The notes under the pieces were generated by a model. The model worked only from the letters and a program-made list of their open reading frames with translations. It ran no database searches and was not told the origin of the DNA. From Artemisia argyi (taxonomy: Eukaryota > Streptophyta > Magnoliopsida > Asterales > Asteraceae): DNA of 64,000 bases. The position numbers were made by a program, and so were the translations under genes. The stretch lies in the NCBI GenBank assembly GCA_030686995.1, contig CM060706.1, forward strand, positions 143,181,505-143,245,504, given 5' to 3'. Positions 22,345 to 34,800 of this stretch are shown piece by piece (the first letter of the stretch is position 1; each line of letters starts with the position of its first letter).

Positions 22345-25197
22345 CACAGTCTGGAAACTTATGAAGAAGAGACAAGGAAAAGAAAAGGAGTCACTATCAA
22401 TGAACCTTTGGTCGATAAACGCAAACTGAAGAGTATAGTTGTCGACACAAGAGCTGAAGAAAAGCAGCTTAGGAAAGAACAAAAGAAAGCAACTCTCGAA
22501 AGCCGACTCATGTCTCAACCTTTAACCCCACCACCTATTGATCAGTCTGAACATGTAGGAGCTACAAGCAGCATGATTCCTCCCGTCGTATCCACCACGA
22601 TAGAATCAGCTCCACAGCCTGATGACACCATTAAAGATACAGACAAAACAGGAGATGTCACTATGACAGAGATTGCAACTATAGAGGAGAATGTTGGCGG
22701 TCAAGAGAACATAGCTACGGATCAGGAACATGAATTTCTCATTACTCCAGAGTTTCTTGCACGAGAAGCAGAGGAACGTCGTAGAAAGGAAAACGAAGAG
22801 AAGAACGCGTTCGACACCAACATATTTCTTAAGTCATCTTCTCAGCAGACTTCCTCAGCACACCCTCCACCTCCTCAAGACTCTCCACCAAAGGATCCGA
22901 CTCCTCCTGCTTCTTCTTCGGACTCTCACAACGAGTCTTCGTCCGAATCATCACCCGAGCACTCATCTCCCACACCTTCTGAAACCGCATCTAAACAGCA
23001 TTCGATCAATGAACCAAAACAACCAGTTGATCTTCAGGAGCAAGTGAACAAACTCACCAACATGGTTACCAATCTTACCAAACAAGTTGAGGAATTCCAG
23101 GGGTCAAAGCAGCTGATTGACAAGTTCTTGAACTCTGATTACGAAGGATTTATCAGAACTGCAACACATGATTTTCTCACTGAAAATCTGGTTGACATGA
23201 TCACTCCTACAGTAGCAAACCTTCTTGAACCAATCAACGACAACTTGGATCACAGAATCAGAAGTGTTACAAGGAAAATGTTGTCTACTACACCATTCAC
23301 TCTTCACACTGCAAAATCTTCTACTGTGGCTCCAACTGTCCCAGAATTGTCATTCAATGACATGCTTGTCAAACTCTTCGACAACATTGCCACCAAAACA
23401 ACACAGACAGCTGAAGAAAAAGCCCTGCATGATGCTATGGTGGCTTATATGTCAAAAGAGTCATGCAAAGATGCTGCTGGAACCCGAAAACGGACAAGAA
23501 AAGATGACGATCCTGACCCAAACTCCAAAGGCAAGAAACCTAAGTCTGGAACAGGTCCCTCATCCTCTCTTCAACCACAAAAGGACTCCACTCCTCCTAG
23601 AACTCAACAAAAACCCTCAACTACTGGTAAAGGTCAAACCGAAGATGAAGAAATTTTCATGGAACAAACTGATGACTTCCAAGGTCAACCCGACACTGAT
23701 TACCGTGCTCCACCTATTCCTGATTCTCATGCTGGACCCTCGTCACCATCCAAAGCTAAAGACAAAGATGCTACATCTAAGTCTAAGAAATCCAAGAAGA
23801 AAACACGTCATTCATGGCTCGACAATGATGACACTCCTCAGAATGATTGGCTGACGGACATGGTTCAAGCTCAACCTCCTCTAGAAGAAGAAGAACCCCT
23901 TCCTGGTAACACTCTACAGTTTACCCAAGTCATTATGAAGGATCTTCACATCAACAAACTTACAAAAACGGAGCTTAGAAGAATCAATAGGGATGCACAA
24001 GAATTCCTCAAGAAAAGATCTGGAAACAAAGTCGAATACGAATACCATATGCAAAATATAGCTAGTGCAATGTCTGCTGACTTTGACTGGCTAAATCCAG
24101 AAGTGAATATCGATCTAAGTTCCAAGAATTATGAAAAACCATACTTCACCGATTGGACCAAACCATTACCGTTGAAAGGATTTCCAGACAAACCAAAGAT
24201 ACCTTACAGCTTCTTCTTCAACAAAGATCTTCGTAACATCCAGCTCACTCAAGAGATATCCAAGAAGAAATATGCTTCCTCACTCACAATCTCAGTACCA
24301 GCCGCTAGATACGAAATTCCAGCCATTGAAGAAACCACCTGTATTTTCAGCAACTCCATCGTAGCTTACGACAGAGATGCTCTACACGGAATTCAACATT
24401 GGCCTGATCGTCGTCGTCTCAGTTATACAAGCAGATTAGGAGAGACATCATTGGAAAATGTGAAGCAGAAATCAAAGATCATCGCTATCTTGGAGATTCA
24501 ACAGTCGAAACGGTTTAACTACTTATTCATGCGTGAAATAGTTGTTAAACGACAAGATGAAAAGAAGTACAAGTTCTCCGAAGCAGACTTTCCCAACCTT
24601 TATCTCAATGACATAGAAGATATGTATCTTGAAAAGGTTCAGGGTAGAATGCGTGGATTCGATAGAGACGTTCAGTACAACTTCATGGCATCGCTACTTC
24701 TCTACATCCGACGACTGATTGTTCAAGAAAGAGTGGAAGATCTTCAGCTTGGAGTGGAAAGTTACCAACAAAAGATCAATTTGACAAAGCCACAATTCTA
24801 CTTTGATGGTCTCTATGAAACACCACAGTTTACTCTCATCCAAGAACCGTTTGGTTTCACCTACATCAACAGCAAAAAGCTACAAAGCTTCATGAGGTTC
24901 GATGAAGTACACAAATTCTGTGATGTTACACTCAAATCAGTTCGTGATGGACTTGTCAAAAGGTTGAATGATGATCGCCGTAAGATAGCTAAGGGGGAAC
25001 AACCTAGATGGAAATCCAGCTCCAGAAGACAAGTTCGTAACTTTGTCTTAAAGATTGAAGAAAGGTTATTTCGACGGGAACAAATCAGACGTCTGGAAAG
25101 CTACATTGGTGTCAGACCGTCGTTTCCTATCCGACTCTTCGAAAGACCAGAACCTCAGTTCACTAACTTCGATGCTCCACTACCAGCCGAAGAGTAA
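22345..25197 (+). CDS. Extra reading frame of element A, C-terminal part (unknown function)
   Basis: In frame with the preceding part after the TAA at 22342. Features in order: charged helix-rich start; Pro/Ser-rich stretch (about 22850-22990); a coiled coil (QVNKLTNMVTNLTKQVEEF, about 23040-23100); disordered Ser/Pro/Lys-rich linkers; a basic cluster KSKKSKKKTRH (about 23775-23810) that could be a nuclear localisation signal; and a conserved C-terminal domain (about 24160-25150) including LYLNDIEDMYL, RQ/QERVEDLQLGVESYQ and RFDEVHKF motifs. I have seen this C-terminal domain type in many hypothetical proteins of Asteraceae transposons. No membrane segment is visible. It is not present in the visible part of element C. 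Function unknown; the composition fits an intracellular nucleic-acid- or protein-binding factor more than a surface protein. Confidence 0.6.
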   Translation, partial: HSLETYEEETRKRKGVTINEPLVDKRKLKSIVVDTRAEEKQLRKEQKKATLESRLMSQPLTPPPIDQSEHVGATSSMIPPVVSTTIESAPQPDDTIKDTDKTGDVTMTEIATIEENVGGQENIATDQEHEFLITPEFLAREAEERRRKENEEKNAFDTNIFLKSSSQQTSSAHPPPPQDSPPKDPTPPASSSDSHNESSSESSPEHSSPTPSETASKQHSINEPKQPVDLQEQVNKLTNMVTNLTKQVEEFQGSKQLIDKFLNSDYEGFIRTATHDFLTENLVDMITPTVANLLEPINDNLDHRIRSVTRKMLSTTPFTLHTAKSSTVAPTVPELSFNDMLVKLFDNIATKTTQTAEEKALHDAMVAYMSKESCKDAAGTRKRTRKDDDPDPNSKGKKPKSGTGPSSSLQPQKDSTPPRTQQKPSTTGKGQTEDEEIFMEQTDDFQGQPDTDYRAPPIPDSHAGPSSPSKAKDKDATSKSKKSKKKTRHSWLDNDDTPQNDWLTDMVQAQPPLEEEEPLPGNTLQFTQVIMKDLHINKLTKTELRRINRDAQEFLKKRSGNKVEYEYHMQNIASAMSADFDWLNPEVNIDLSSKNYEKPYFTDWTKPLPLKGFPDKPKIPYSFFFNKDLRNIQLTQEISKKKYASSLTISVPAARYEIPAIEETTCIFSNSIVAYDRDALHGIQHWPDRRRLSYTSRLGETSLENVKQKSKIIAILEIQQSKRFNYLFMREIVVKRQDEKKYKFSEADFPNLYLNDIEDMYLEKVQGRMRGFDRDVQYNFMASLLLYIRRLIVQERVEDLQLGVESYQQKINLTKPQFYFDGLYETPQFTLIQEPFGFTYINSKKLQSFMRFDEVHKFCDVTLKSVRDGLVKRLNDDRRKIAKGEQPRWKSSSRRQVRNFVLKIEERLFRREQIRRLESYIGVRPSFPIRLFERPEPQFTNFDAPLPAEE

Positions 25198-27490
25198 CTT
25201 GGTACATTTGATTCAATTTTTCATTATCTATTGTTTCATTTGATTGAATCATGTTTCATTATGGTTTGTGCACACATTACAGTGTACAACCCGTACTTGT
25301 AATTAAAGGACCCTGAGGTACGCTTCAGTGCCTCAATCCTAAACATAAGGAGCGAAGGCTTCTTACTTTTGAGTAGAATTAATCAAACATTTATGATTTT
25401 TCATAATTCTGCTCAAAAGGACAAGTATTTCACCTCAATAAGACCTAATCACTTGTTGAGGGGGAGCACTTGTCAAAACAAAATACTTTGCTCAACATCA
25501 AAAGTTCTTTGTGAATCTCCCCGTAAGACTCAAAAGGCATATTTTAATCTAAAATTTTGTCAAAAACATCATTTTATATGCTATTTTTGAGGGGGAGAAA
25601 ATGAAAAAGTGATTAAAATATATGAAGTTTAAGCTGAAAGTTGTATCTTGTGCGAGCTAGACTCAGATTCACCCAGGAATTGACGAGACAATTAAAGTCT
25701 GTAATATCGAAAGGACTTATCCTCGACGGGTAATAACTTCAAGTTAGTTACTAGAGCTAGTTGTCACCTAAAAGCTGACAATGTATCTCTTTATCTAACC
25801 ACGTAAGCGTGTCTCGAAAAGGATATGTCTTAGTAGAAATGTACCGTCTCGAGAAACTTTCTGTGGACTTGACCAGGCCGGGTAATAACTTCAAGCTAGT
25901 CTAACTAGTGATGTAAGCGTGTCTCGAATCGGTCTTGTTCACGGAAAGTGGATCAATTCAAAAGTGATTGCTCCTCCCGCATGTGCAAATTTATTAAATA
26001 CTTATGAGCACATGTGCAGGGGGAGCCCTTAAAAAGTGTATACAAAACTCTCAAAGTGTTAACCAAAATATTTGATTATCACAAACACTCTGAGAGATTT
26101 TCAATCAAAGGTTTCTTGGCTACTGTCGGAGTTATAAGGTGATTAAGATAGGAATATCCGTCCTATGATCCGCCAGAGCCGGAGGGATCTACCCAAGGAC
26201 ATCTCCCATAGTTAGAATTAGAAGTCCTTAGGTATGATACGAAAAAAAGGAGAAAAGAATGAAAGGGAAAGAACGAGTTGAAGAATTAAAAAGAAAAGCA
26301 AAGTAAAGGGTGAAAAGAAATAGCCCTCCATAAGTTCAACCTTAGGGCAGACACCGGGTTCAATACGTATGCTACTGGTTGTTGCAAAAGACAACACCGG
26401 TAGTGAAGACAAAGTCGTCATGGACCCAGTGACGCAATGCACTAAACCTTCTTAACCACTCAAGTTCTCTTAAAAGGACTTGTTTCATTCTCACGGGGAA
26501 CCCGCGTAACCTATCGACCTATCTCTTAGAGACGGTTGATATTGAAGCAGGAGACACCTCCCCAGTCTCCGCATAGGAAACCTAGGTGTGCACTTATAGA
26601 GTCTAGAGCCATGAGATACATCAAAGATCTCTTAGGAACACCTAGTATTTCTGCAACTGGTGTTCTACATCAATGAGCATCAGTTGTAAACTATCGAGTC
26701 CTTCGCAGATCTTAGCAATCTGCCGAGAACGTTTATGAGAGGATTACTTAAGTATTTCTCAATGATTGAACGGAAATCCTGCCAGGGTCAACTTCTAACA
26801 GCCCTGACAGCAGGTCACTTCGGTAACCCCACAAGGGTTACGCTTAGTGTTTGCGGTGGTTCCATTACGGTCTACAGTCGTGGAGTGATCCCCAGCGACT
26901 CACCCAGTCATTGAGCTACCTAGTAGGTCTCGTAAGCTCCTTCGGGAGTATCTGATATGGGAACGGCCTGGATAAGGATTAGAAGGAGTCTTCACAATAT
27001 GCTGTTGATGAGCTCTAATTCCTTATCTGTAAGTACCGGTGATTTATTGCTAACTGTCTACTCGCAGGTACCTCACTTCCATGATGACGGATTCCACATG
27101 CTCATACATGCATCTTGCAATCATCAAAAGCTCCCTCAAAGATCAAAGCAACACAAAGTTCAAAGTAAGATTCTACGCCATAATGAAGAATCTACAAAGT
27201 ATAAAGACCAAAGATCTTAAGTGAAAGAAAGGGACTACGTGCATGTATAAGTCAGAATTCAATAGATGCATGAGCATGTTAGAATGGCGGACAACCACCA
27301 CAGACGCAGGAGTGACGAACGGCAGATTACTTCATAACATAATCACTACAACATCATCAAAGCACAAAGACAAAGAGCAAAGTATATCCATCATTATTCT
27401 AATCATTTCTGAAGACGTCTAAAGCTATGTAAGTCAAAGATTAAGACGAAGACGTCAAGCAACCATGATGACCGACCCTTAGGGGGAGAT
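25198..27490 (+). other. 3' non-coding region of element A with repeated purine tracts
   Basis: No gene. Purine boxes GAGGGGGAG or AGGGGGAG occur at about 25459, 25589, 26018 and 27481-27488, the last touching the LTR. Segments such as GTACGCTTCAGTGC, CTCCCCAGTCTCC and AGAAGTCCTTAGG also occur in order in the 3' region of element C (35258-39680), showing that A and C share a 3' region. Confidence 0.7.
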
Positions 27491-27844
27491 TGTTGGAACC
27501 AAAGTTGTTACTATTTTGTCAAGTCTCGGTCATTTGTAATAATAGGTTGCTTTAGTTATTTATTACTTACACTAATGTAATGTTACAAGTTTACTAGGCT
27601 TAAGTATAATGGTCCATGGGCTTTAAGCCCATACGAATTCATGTAAGGAAGGAGAGGGAGTGTTGCCCTAGCTCCTTCCCTATAAATAGAAGTCTTAGGT
27701 CTATGTAATACTTGGTTGGTTATTTGAAAACATTAAGGAAACTCTTGCATTTCATTTTCTCAAATTTCTCATAATCATCCCACTCTCATTCTCATCTCAT
27801 TTCTTACATAATCATACTTGTGTTTACATAATGGTGACCTAACA
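27491..27844 (+). repeat. 3' LTR of element A
   Basis: 354 bp, preceded by AGGGGGAGAT. It is identical to the 5' LTR apart from one base that I can see. Confidence 0.92.
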
Positions 27845-27849
27845 CTGCC
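27845..27849. repeat. Target-site duplication CTGCC, right side of element A
   Basis: Matches 6563-6567 exactly. Confidence 0.9.
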
Positions 27850-28874
27850 AAATATGAATAGAACAAGGACCAAAAATTATTTTTCACAAAGTTTTTACAT
27901 CCCAGGGACCATTTTTGTCAATTTTGCAAAGTTGAGGGACTAAACTTGTAATTTTCTAAAAATTTCACCCAAGTGTTTTTTTTGATAACTTTTTATTTTA
28001 AAAGGACTTGGGTTGACTTTTCTTGCAAAATAAATACTCAGGGACTAGTTTTGTCAATTTTAGAAAGTTGGGGGACTGAAACTGCCAATTATGCAAACTT
28101 TGTACATTTTTCACATGTTTTTAATCTTTTTGCATCTGAAACACATAAAACACAATCCTGGGATATTTTCACTATTTTGATGCATTTTTGAGTGTTTTTA
28201 AATGTTTTGCAGCTCAGATTTGACCAAAAATGATGAGTGTTTGATCACTCATCAGTTGGGCTTGGTTGGGTTGAACTAGGATTCCTTGGGCCTAAGAGTC
28301 ATATTTGGACTCAAATTGGGTTTCCTTTCCCCCCCTTTATCCCTTCTAACCGATTTTTATAACACATACATATATATTTTTATTTTTTTTATTAAATTTA
28401 TTTACTACACTCAAAACCTCATACTTTTCATATTTTATGTATTCCCATAACGAATCCTAACGTCTTTCGCGATAAACCTTAACTTTTACGACAACCGGAA
28501 AAAAAAATTATCATTTTGAAAACAAAGTTTCCAAAAATAGAATTCCACACTCTTTTGAAACGTAACTTATAAAAACAAACTCCTCGTAACCCGCTAACGC
28601 TCAAACACTTGAACGAAGACTCGTAACGCAAAAACACAAAAACACCAAAACTACACAAGTCATTTCTACACCACAAAGGTGATCAAAATGAACTTTCCCA
28701 AATTCTAAACTCTCTAAATTACAATAAAAAAAAACCATTTACGCAAAGGGATTTAGTGCTAAAACTCACCTATATCACACATATAACACTTCAATCACCT
28801 AAGACACACCAAACAAACATCAACCGAGTCAAGACTATCAGTCAAACTGACCTGCTAAAACCACGGCTGTTACA
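27850..28874 (-). repeat. 5' LTR of gypsy element G, outer part
   Basis: Continuation of the G LTR interrupted by A. In minus orientation it begins TGTAACAGCC at 28874, a common gypsy LTR start, and the sequence to its right (from 28875) is in-frame gag of element C. Repeated AGGGACCA / GGGACTA phrases continue the pattern seen at 6320-6560. Non-coding. It shows that G was inserted into C. Confidence 0.65.
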
Positions 28875-31838
28875 CGATATGTGTGAATTGGATGAGTACA
28901 CTGCTGTTGCACCTGATGACACTTTAAACACTAGGATTAATATTCTTAAGGATCAAGTTAGGTGTTATGAACAACGTGCAAAATTTGAGCTAACGGAACA
29001 TGAACAAAAAATGGAATGGCAAATGCATGCTTACATTACTGAACAAAACTTAAAGGAAATGGCCTTTAAACAAGAGATTAAATCTTTTCTAAATCAACTT
29101 GATCGTGCTTTTAAAGAAAAACAGGAAATTCAGGACAATTTAAATCTCCTAAAAAATGAATTTCAAGAAAAGGAAAATAAACTATTAAACGAATTTTCCA
29201 ACCTTAAGCAGTTGAAAAACAAACTTGAAAACAAGTTGTACGTTCAAGGCCAAACCTGTCAAACAGCTCAAATGATGGAAAAGCACATTAAACTGCGGGA
29301 TAAGCATATTGATAAGGATTTAGGGTTGCCTAAAACAAACTTCCTCAAGATCGTTAGAGCCTCTCAACCTGCCCTCTATGATGCTAAGGTTATGCTTACA
29401 CCCAATCATGAACCCCCAAATAGTTGGTCTGATAAAAAATTGGATGAACTTGATTCTGCCGATAGAGAGAGATTTTATAAAAAAATGAAGGATCCAAAGT
29501 GCATTAAACACCGAGTCATTGTTAAGCCCCATGATTATTATGAACAAAATCGAGTGACTGTTTTTGCACCTCAAACTAAGTTAACACCAGAACAGGTATT
29601 TTGGCCTTTAGATGTTAAGAAAATGAAAGCTGAGAAAATTAAGGCCAAGACATCCCAAAAGTTAGTTGCCCCAAAGGTGTATCCCCCCAATACACCAATG
29701 CACTTAGTTCAGTTGTCACTTCCCACGCAATGCAAAACTCTTATTAGCATATATGTCCTTTGTCAAATATTCACTGACTTTGATAAAACATGCAAAAAGA
29801 GAATCACACCAAAGGCAATCACTGAGGGTGAACGGGGATTTGAGCTAACCAAAGAGTGTTACTTAACTGAAGTCATCCCATTTTTTAAACTAATCAAAGA
29901 ACACTTTTAGGGTTTACGACAATCCCTTGATGTTGAGCTAAAGGAAATGAAAGAAGTGTTTAAAAATTTGGAAAACAAGTGTAAACAAAATGCAATAGAC
30001 CTTCAGCATAGTGAAATTGCCAGGAAAAATATTCTCATCATGAATGACAACTTCATTGCTAAATGTATTACACAAGATGTGTTCTATACTGCTATAGATT
30101 CTTCACTTAATGCTTGTCAGTTTCATGAAATGTCTATTGCTTTGAATAACCTTCACAATCGTGTTGTTGAGCTTGAGGGGGAGAATTTGAAATTGCAAAA
30201 AAAAATTCAAAATGATGATCATGATAACATGGTCAAGCATCTTTCTAAACTAGAAGTTGATAATCTTAACTTACAATTAAAATATCAACATTTAGAAGAA
30301 AAAATGAAAATATCAAAGGCCAAGACATCTTCTGATGCCCCGGAATTTGATGCATATTTTGAATTAGCAAAAAGGGATGAAAAAAATTCAAGCTCACACG
30401 AACACGATCCGGTTATTGAGGGCTCAAATTGCCCAATTGAAGTCTCCCATAAATGTTGTGATCGACACCCATAAACCAATGTCTGCAGATTCTCATAACT
30501 TTCAACTTCAAAACACAATCAGCTTACATAGACATGAAAATGATTGTTTTCAAGCTGAAGATTCTAAATTTAAACAATATTACAAAGAGTTATATGACTC
30601 TATTAAAATCACTCGTGATAAAACCAATGAAAAGATAACTTCTTTGCTTAATGAAATTGAGAATCTAAAGACAAAGGTGAAAGGGAAAATGCCAGTTATT
30701 GAAATTGACAATATCAATTCTATGGTTTGTAAATGTAAAAAATATGCATGTGAGGCTGTTTTTATTCCTCTTCCCCTTAAGAACAATGAGCTAGTCCATA
30801 GTGATTACCTTAGACATCTTAAGAACTGCCTTGACATGACCCGTGAAACCATTGAAGAAGATAGAATGGTGAGACCATCTGATAACTCCCTATCGGATGT
30901 TTGCTTTCTCACCAAACGGTCACAAGAGTTATTAGAATATGCCATTGGTACATGTCCCAAGATTCCCAACATGCGTGATAGAATTGGCACATCCACATCT
31001 AGGAATTTGAAGAAGCATGTTTCATTTGATATACCTTTGGCTAGTTCTGATCATAGCACATCACCACCTAGAAACCAAACAACTATGCAACAATCTAATG
31101 TTCCCATCGTCAATTCTACAAGGAGTAATCAATATCACTAAAGCTAGCGGGTCAAAGCCTAAAGGCAATACAAGGAATGATAGGACTTCGCCTGCTAAGA
31201 GTGATCAAGGGAAGAAAGTAGAAGACCACCTTAGGAACAATAAGATTGATCTGAATGAAAAGAATCGTGTTGATTCTAGTATTTGCGTTAAGCGTACTAT
31301 AATTAATTCGAATTCTAATGCTACTTGTAAGACTTGTAATGGTTGTTTAATTTCTGGTAATCATGATGAATATGTTGTGTCCTTTTTGAAATCTTCTTAT
31401 AAATCCTCTGTTAAATTTGCTAAGACACACAAACTGGAAAACAATACTTGGAAAGCAACAGGAAAAGTTTTTAACAATGTAGGATATCAGTGGAAACCTA
31501 CTGGAAGAAAATTCACTCTAGGAAACCAGTGCCCATTGACTTACATGCCCGACCCTAAGTCTTTAGAGGTTAAGAGATGGAAGGCAACTGGTAGAAAATT
31601 CCCTTTAGTGACCCAATGCCTTGATGTTAAGTCAGCTGCTTCCACTGGTATCGGTTCATTTGTAAGAACCAATGAAAATACTGATCCTGTATCTCTTAAG
31701 TATGTGTGTGCTAACCTATTGGATCCCAATTACACTTGGGGATCCATGTTTTTCAGTTATCCATATTTGTCTGGTTTCAAATGCAGGTCCTACAAATCGT
31801 CCTATGGTATTTGGACTCAGGCTGCTCAAAACATATGA
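28875..31838 (+). pseudogene. gag: gag coiled-coil region of element C, broken by stops and frame changes
   Basis: Begins at the G insertion point with ..DMCELDEYTAVAPDD. Long Lys/Glu/Asn-rich coiled-coil sequence runs in one frame to a TAG at 29908-29910 and continues in the same frame to about 30430. A second frame is used to about 31130, and a third (31017-31838) up to pol. Cysteine groups CKCKKYAC and CKTCNGC and a repeated WKPTGRKF / WKATGRKF module (about 31430-31610) match features I know from related Asteraceae elements. The zinc knuckle is not in the visible part. At least two indels are needed to explain the frame changes. Confidence 0.75.
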
Positions 31839-34800
31839 CTGGGGATCGCTCTCGGCTCAGAAATTTCTTGAAAAAGTTTATCGGGACAGTTAGATTCGGT
31901 AACGACCACTTTGGAGCTATTATGGGGTATGGTGATTATGTGTTTGGTGATAGCGTGATTTCTAGAGTTTACTATGTGGAAGGACTTGGGCACAACTTAT
32001 TCTCTGTTGGACAATTTTGTGATTCTGATCTCGAAGTGGCCTTCAGAAAACACACATGTTTCGTTAGAGAATTGGATGGAGTTGATCTTCTTAAGGGAAG
32101 TCGTGGTACAAATTTGTATACTATCTCTATTGAAGACATGATGCGGTCCTCTCCCATTTGCTTGCTCTCTAAGGCCTCAAAGAGCAAATCATGGTTATGG
32201 CACCGTCGTTTGAACCACTTGAACTTCGGCACCATTAATGAACTTTCTCGCAAAGATCTTGTTCGAGGCATGCCTAGATTGAAGTATGAAAAAGATCATC
32301 TCTGCTCATCATGTCAATTGGGTAAAAGCAAGAAGCAAACTCATAAACAAAAACCCACTAACTCCAACACTGAAGTACTCCATACACTTCACATGGATCT
32401 GTGCGGACCCATGAGAGTGCAAAGCTTCAATGGGAAAAGATATATTCTTGTTATTGTGGATGACTATTCACGATTCACATGGGTGAAGTTTTTAAGATCC
32501 AAGGATGAAACTCCCGATATCATTATCAAAATCATCAAGCAGTTGCAAGTAAGGCTCAACAAAACAATTAGAATCATTCGCACTGACAATGGAACTGAGT
32601 TTGTTAACCAACAACTCACACAATTCTATGAAAGTATCGGCATCAGTCATCAGAAGAGTATTCCTTGAACTCCTCAACAAAATGGAGTCGTTGAAAGAAG
32701 GAATCGCACACTAGTTGAAGCTGCTCACACTATGCTGATATTCTCAAAGACACCAATGTGTCTATGGGCTGAAGCTATTGCTACTGCATGCTACACTCAA
32801 AATCGATCTTTGATACATCCTCTTCACAACAAGACACCTTATGAGCTGGTGCATCTCAAAAAGCCTGATCTCTCTTTTCTTCGAGTGTTTGGTGTGTTGT
32901 GCTATCCAACTAACGATAGTGAAGACTTAGGAAAGCTTAAAGCTAAGGCTGATATTGGGGTATTCCTCGGATATGCGACAGATCGAAAAGGGTACCGAAT
33001 CTACAACAAAAGAACTCGACAAATCATGGAAACAATCCATGTCACGTTTGATGAGCTGACAGAGCATACGGCTTCAGGACACACCAGTTCTGGACCCTCG
33101 CATAATCTCTTGTCTCCTGGACCAATAAGTTCGGGACTTGTACAGAACTCCAATCATGTCACTCCTTATGTTCCTCCCACGAGTGAAGAATTGATAACGT
33201 TATTTGATCCTATGTTTGATGAGTACTTCGAGTCATAGCCACCTCATGAACCGGTACAGCCGGCTGCTGAACCTAATATTATGGTTGTGAATGCTCCTCA
33301 TGATACAAATGGTCCATCTACCTCCATCTCTCTTGATCTGGATGCACCAGAATGTAGCAACACTCAAAATGAATCAAATATACAATCGTCTTCTGAACAC
33401 CAAGGTGTGACATTTGATAACTCATGGGAAGTCAATCCTTTTGCACCACCTGAGGAAGAACCATTTGAAAATGTATTTGCACCGGAATCCTCTAACGAAG
33501 CATCTTCCTCAGAAGAGTCAAACAATGCTACATCAGTTCACTATCCTCAACCTCATGAACATCTCAGAAAATGGACAAATGATCACCCCATTGACAACAT
33601 CGTAGGAAATCCCTCACGACCTGTGTCCACCAGAAAACAACTTGCCACTGATGCCTTGTGGTGCTTCTTCAACTCCGTATTATCCAAAATCGAACCCAAA
33701 GACTTCAAGGATTCTCTTACAAAAGTATCTTGGTTCACCGCAATGCAAGAAGAAATCCATGAGTTTGATCGTCTTGATGTATGGGAATTAGTACCACCAC
33801 CTGAGTGCGCAATGATCATTGCTCTCAAATGGATTTTCAAAGTTAAGCTTGATGAGCATGGTGATGTGTTGAAAAACAAGGCTCGATTAGTTGCGAAAGG
33901 ATACAGTAAACAAGAGGGTATTGACTTTGAAGAATCATTTGCACCTGTCGCTCGTATCGAGGCCATTAGAATCTTTCTTGCCAATGCTGCCAGCAGTAAC
34001 ATGATTGTTTATCAAATGGATGTTAAGACTGCCTTCCTGAATGGGGACTTAAAAGAGGTGGTTTATGTTACTCAACCTAAAGGTTTCGTGGACCCAGAAA
34101 GACCAAATCATGTATATCGCTTAAAGAAGGCACTCTATGGTCTCAAACAGGCTCCGAGAGCTTGGTACGACACACTTTCCAAGTTTCTCCTTGCAAATCG
34201 ATTTACCAAGGGTGTAGTTGATCCTACCTTGTTCACTAGGAAGACTGGAAACAACCTACTTCACGTTCAAATCTATGTTGATGATATCATCTTTGCATCG
34301 TCTGATTCCAATGAAGGTGATCGCTTTACTAAGGAAATGAGTTCCAAGTTTCAAATGTCTATGATGGGACAAATGTCTTTCTTCTTGGGGTTACAGATCT
34401 CACAAAATCCGAGCGGCATCTTTATTAATCAAGCCAAGTATGCTAGTGACATCCTCAAGAAGTTTGGTTTTGATTCAAGTGACACGGTTGATACACCCAT
34501 TGTTGAAAGATCAAAACTTGATGACGACTCAGCTGGAGTAACCATTGATCAGACCAGATACAGAAGCATGATTGGATCTCTCATGTACCTCACAGCAAGT
34601 AGGCCAGACCTTCTTTTCACCGTATGCATGTGTGCCAGATATCAATCCAAGCCCACCAAAAAGCACTTGGAAGCAGTCAAGAGAATCTTCAGATATCTCC
34701 AAGGGACAATTCACATGGGTCTTTGGTACCCTAAAGACAATGCAATGGCTCTTACAGCCTACTCAGATGCTGATCATGCGGGGTGTCAAGATACTCGCAG

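Larger units (their letters stand above)
6568..27844 (+). mobile_element. Sirevirus-type Ty1/copia element A, 21.3 kb, chimeric
   Basis: Bounded by two 354-bp LTRs (6568-6921 and 27491-27844) that differ at one position that I can see (AATATT versus AACATT), and by the 5-bp duplication CTGCC. Order: LTR, primer site, leader module, B fragment with an LTR of a different family, second primer-like site, second leader module, gag, pol, third leader module, extra long frame, 3' non-coding region with several purine tracts, LTR. The near-identical LTRs imply a recent insertion, about 0.1 million years if the commonly used rate of 1.3e-8 per site per year applies. The length is well above the 9-12 kb usual for Sireviruses. 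In-frame stops in gag and in the extra frame mean this copy is probably not autonomous now. Confidence 0.88.

Noticed and set aside
21097..25197. Calling the extra frame an envelope gene
   Set aside because: Position fits, but no signal peptide, membrane segment or cysteine pattern of a surface protein is visible.
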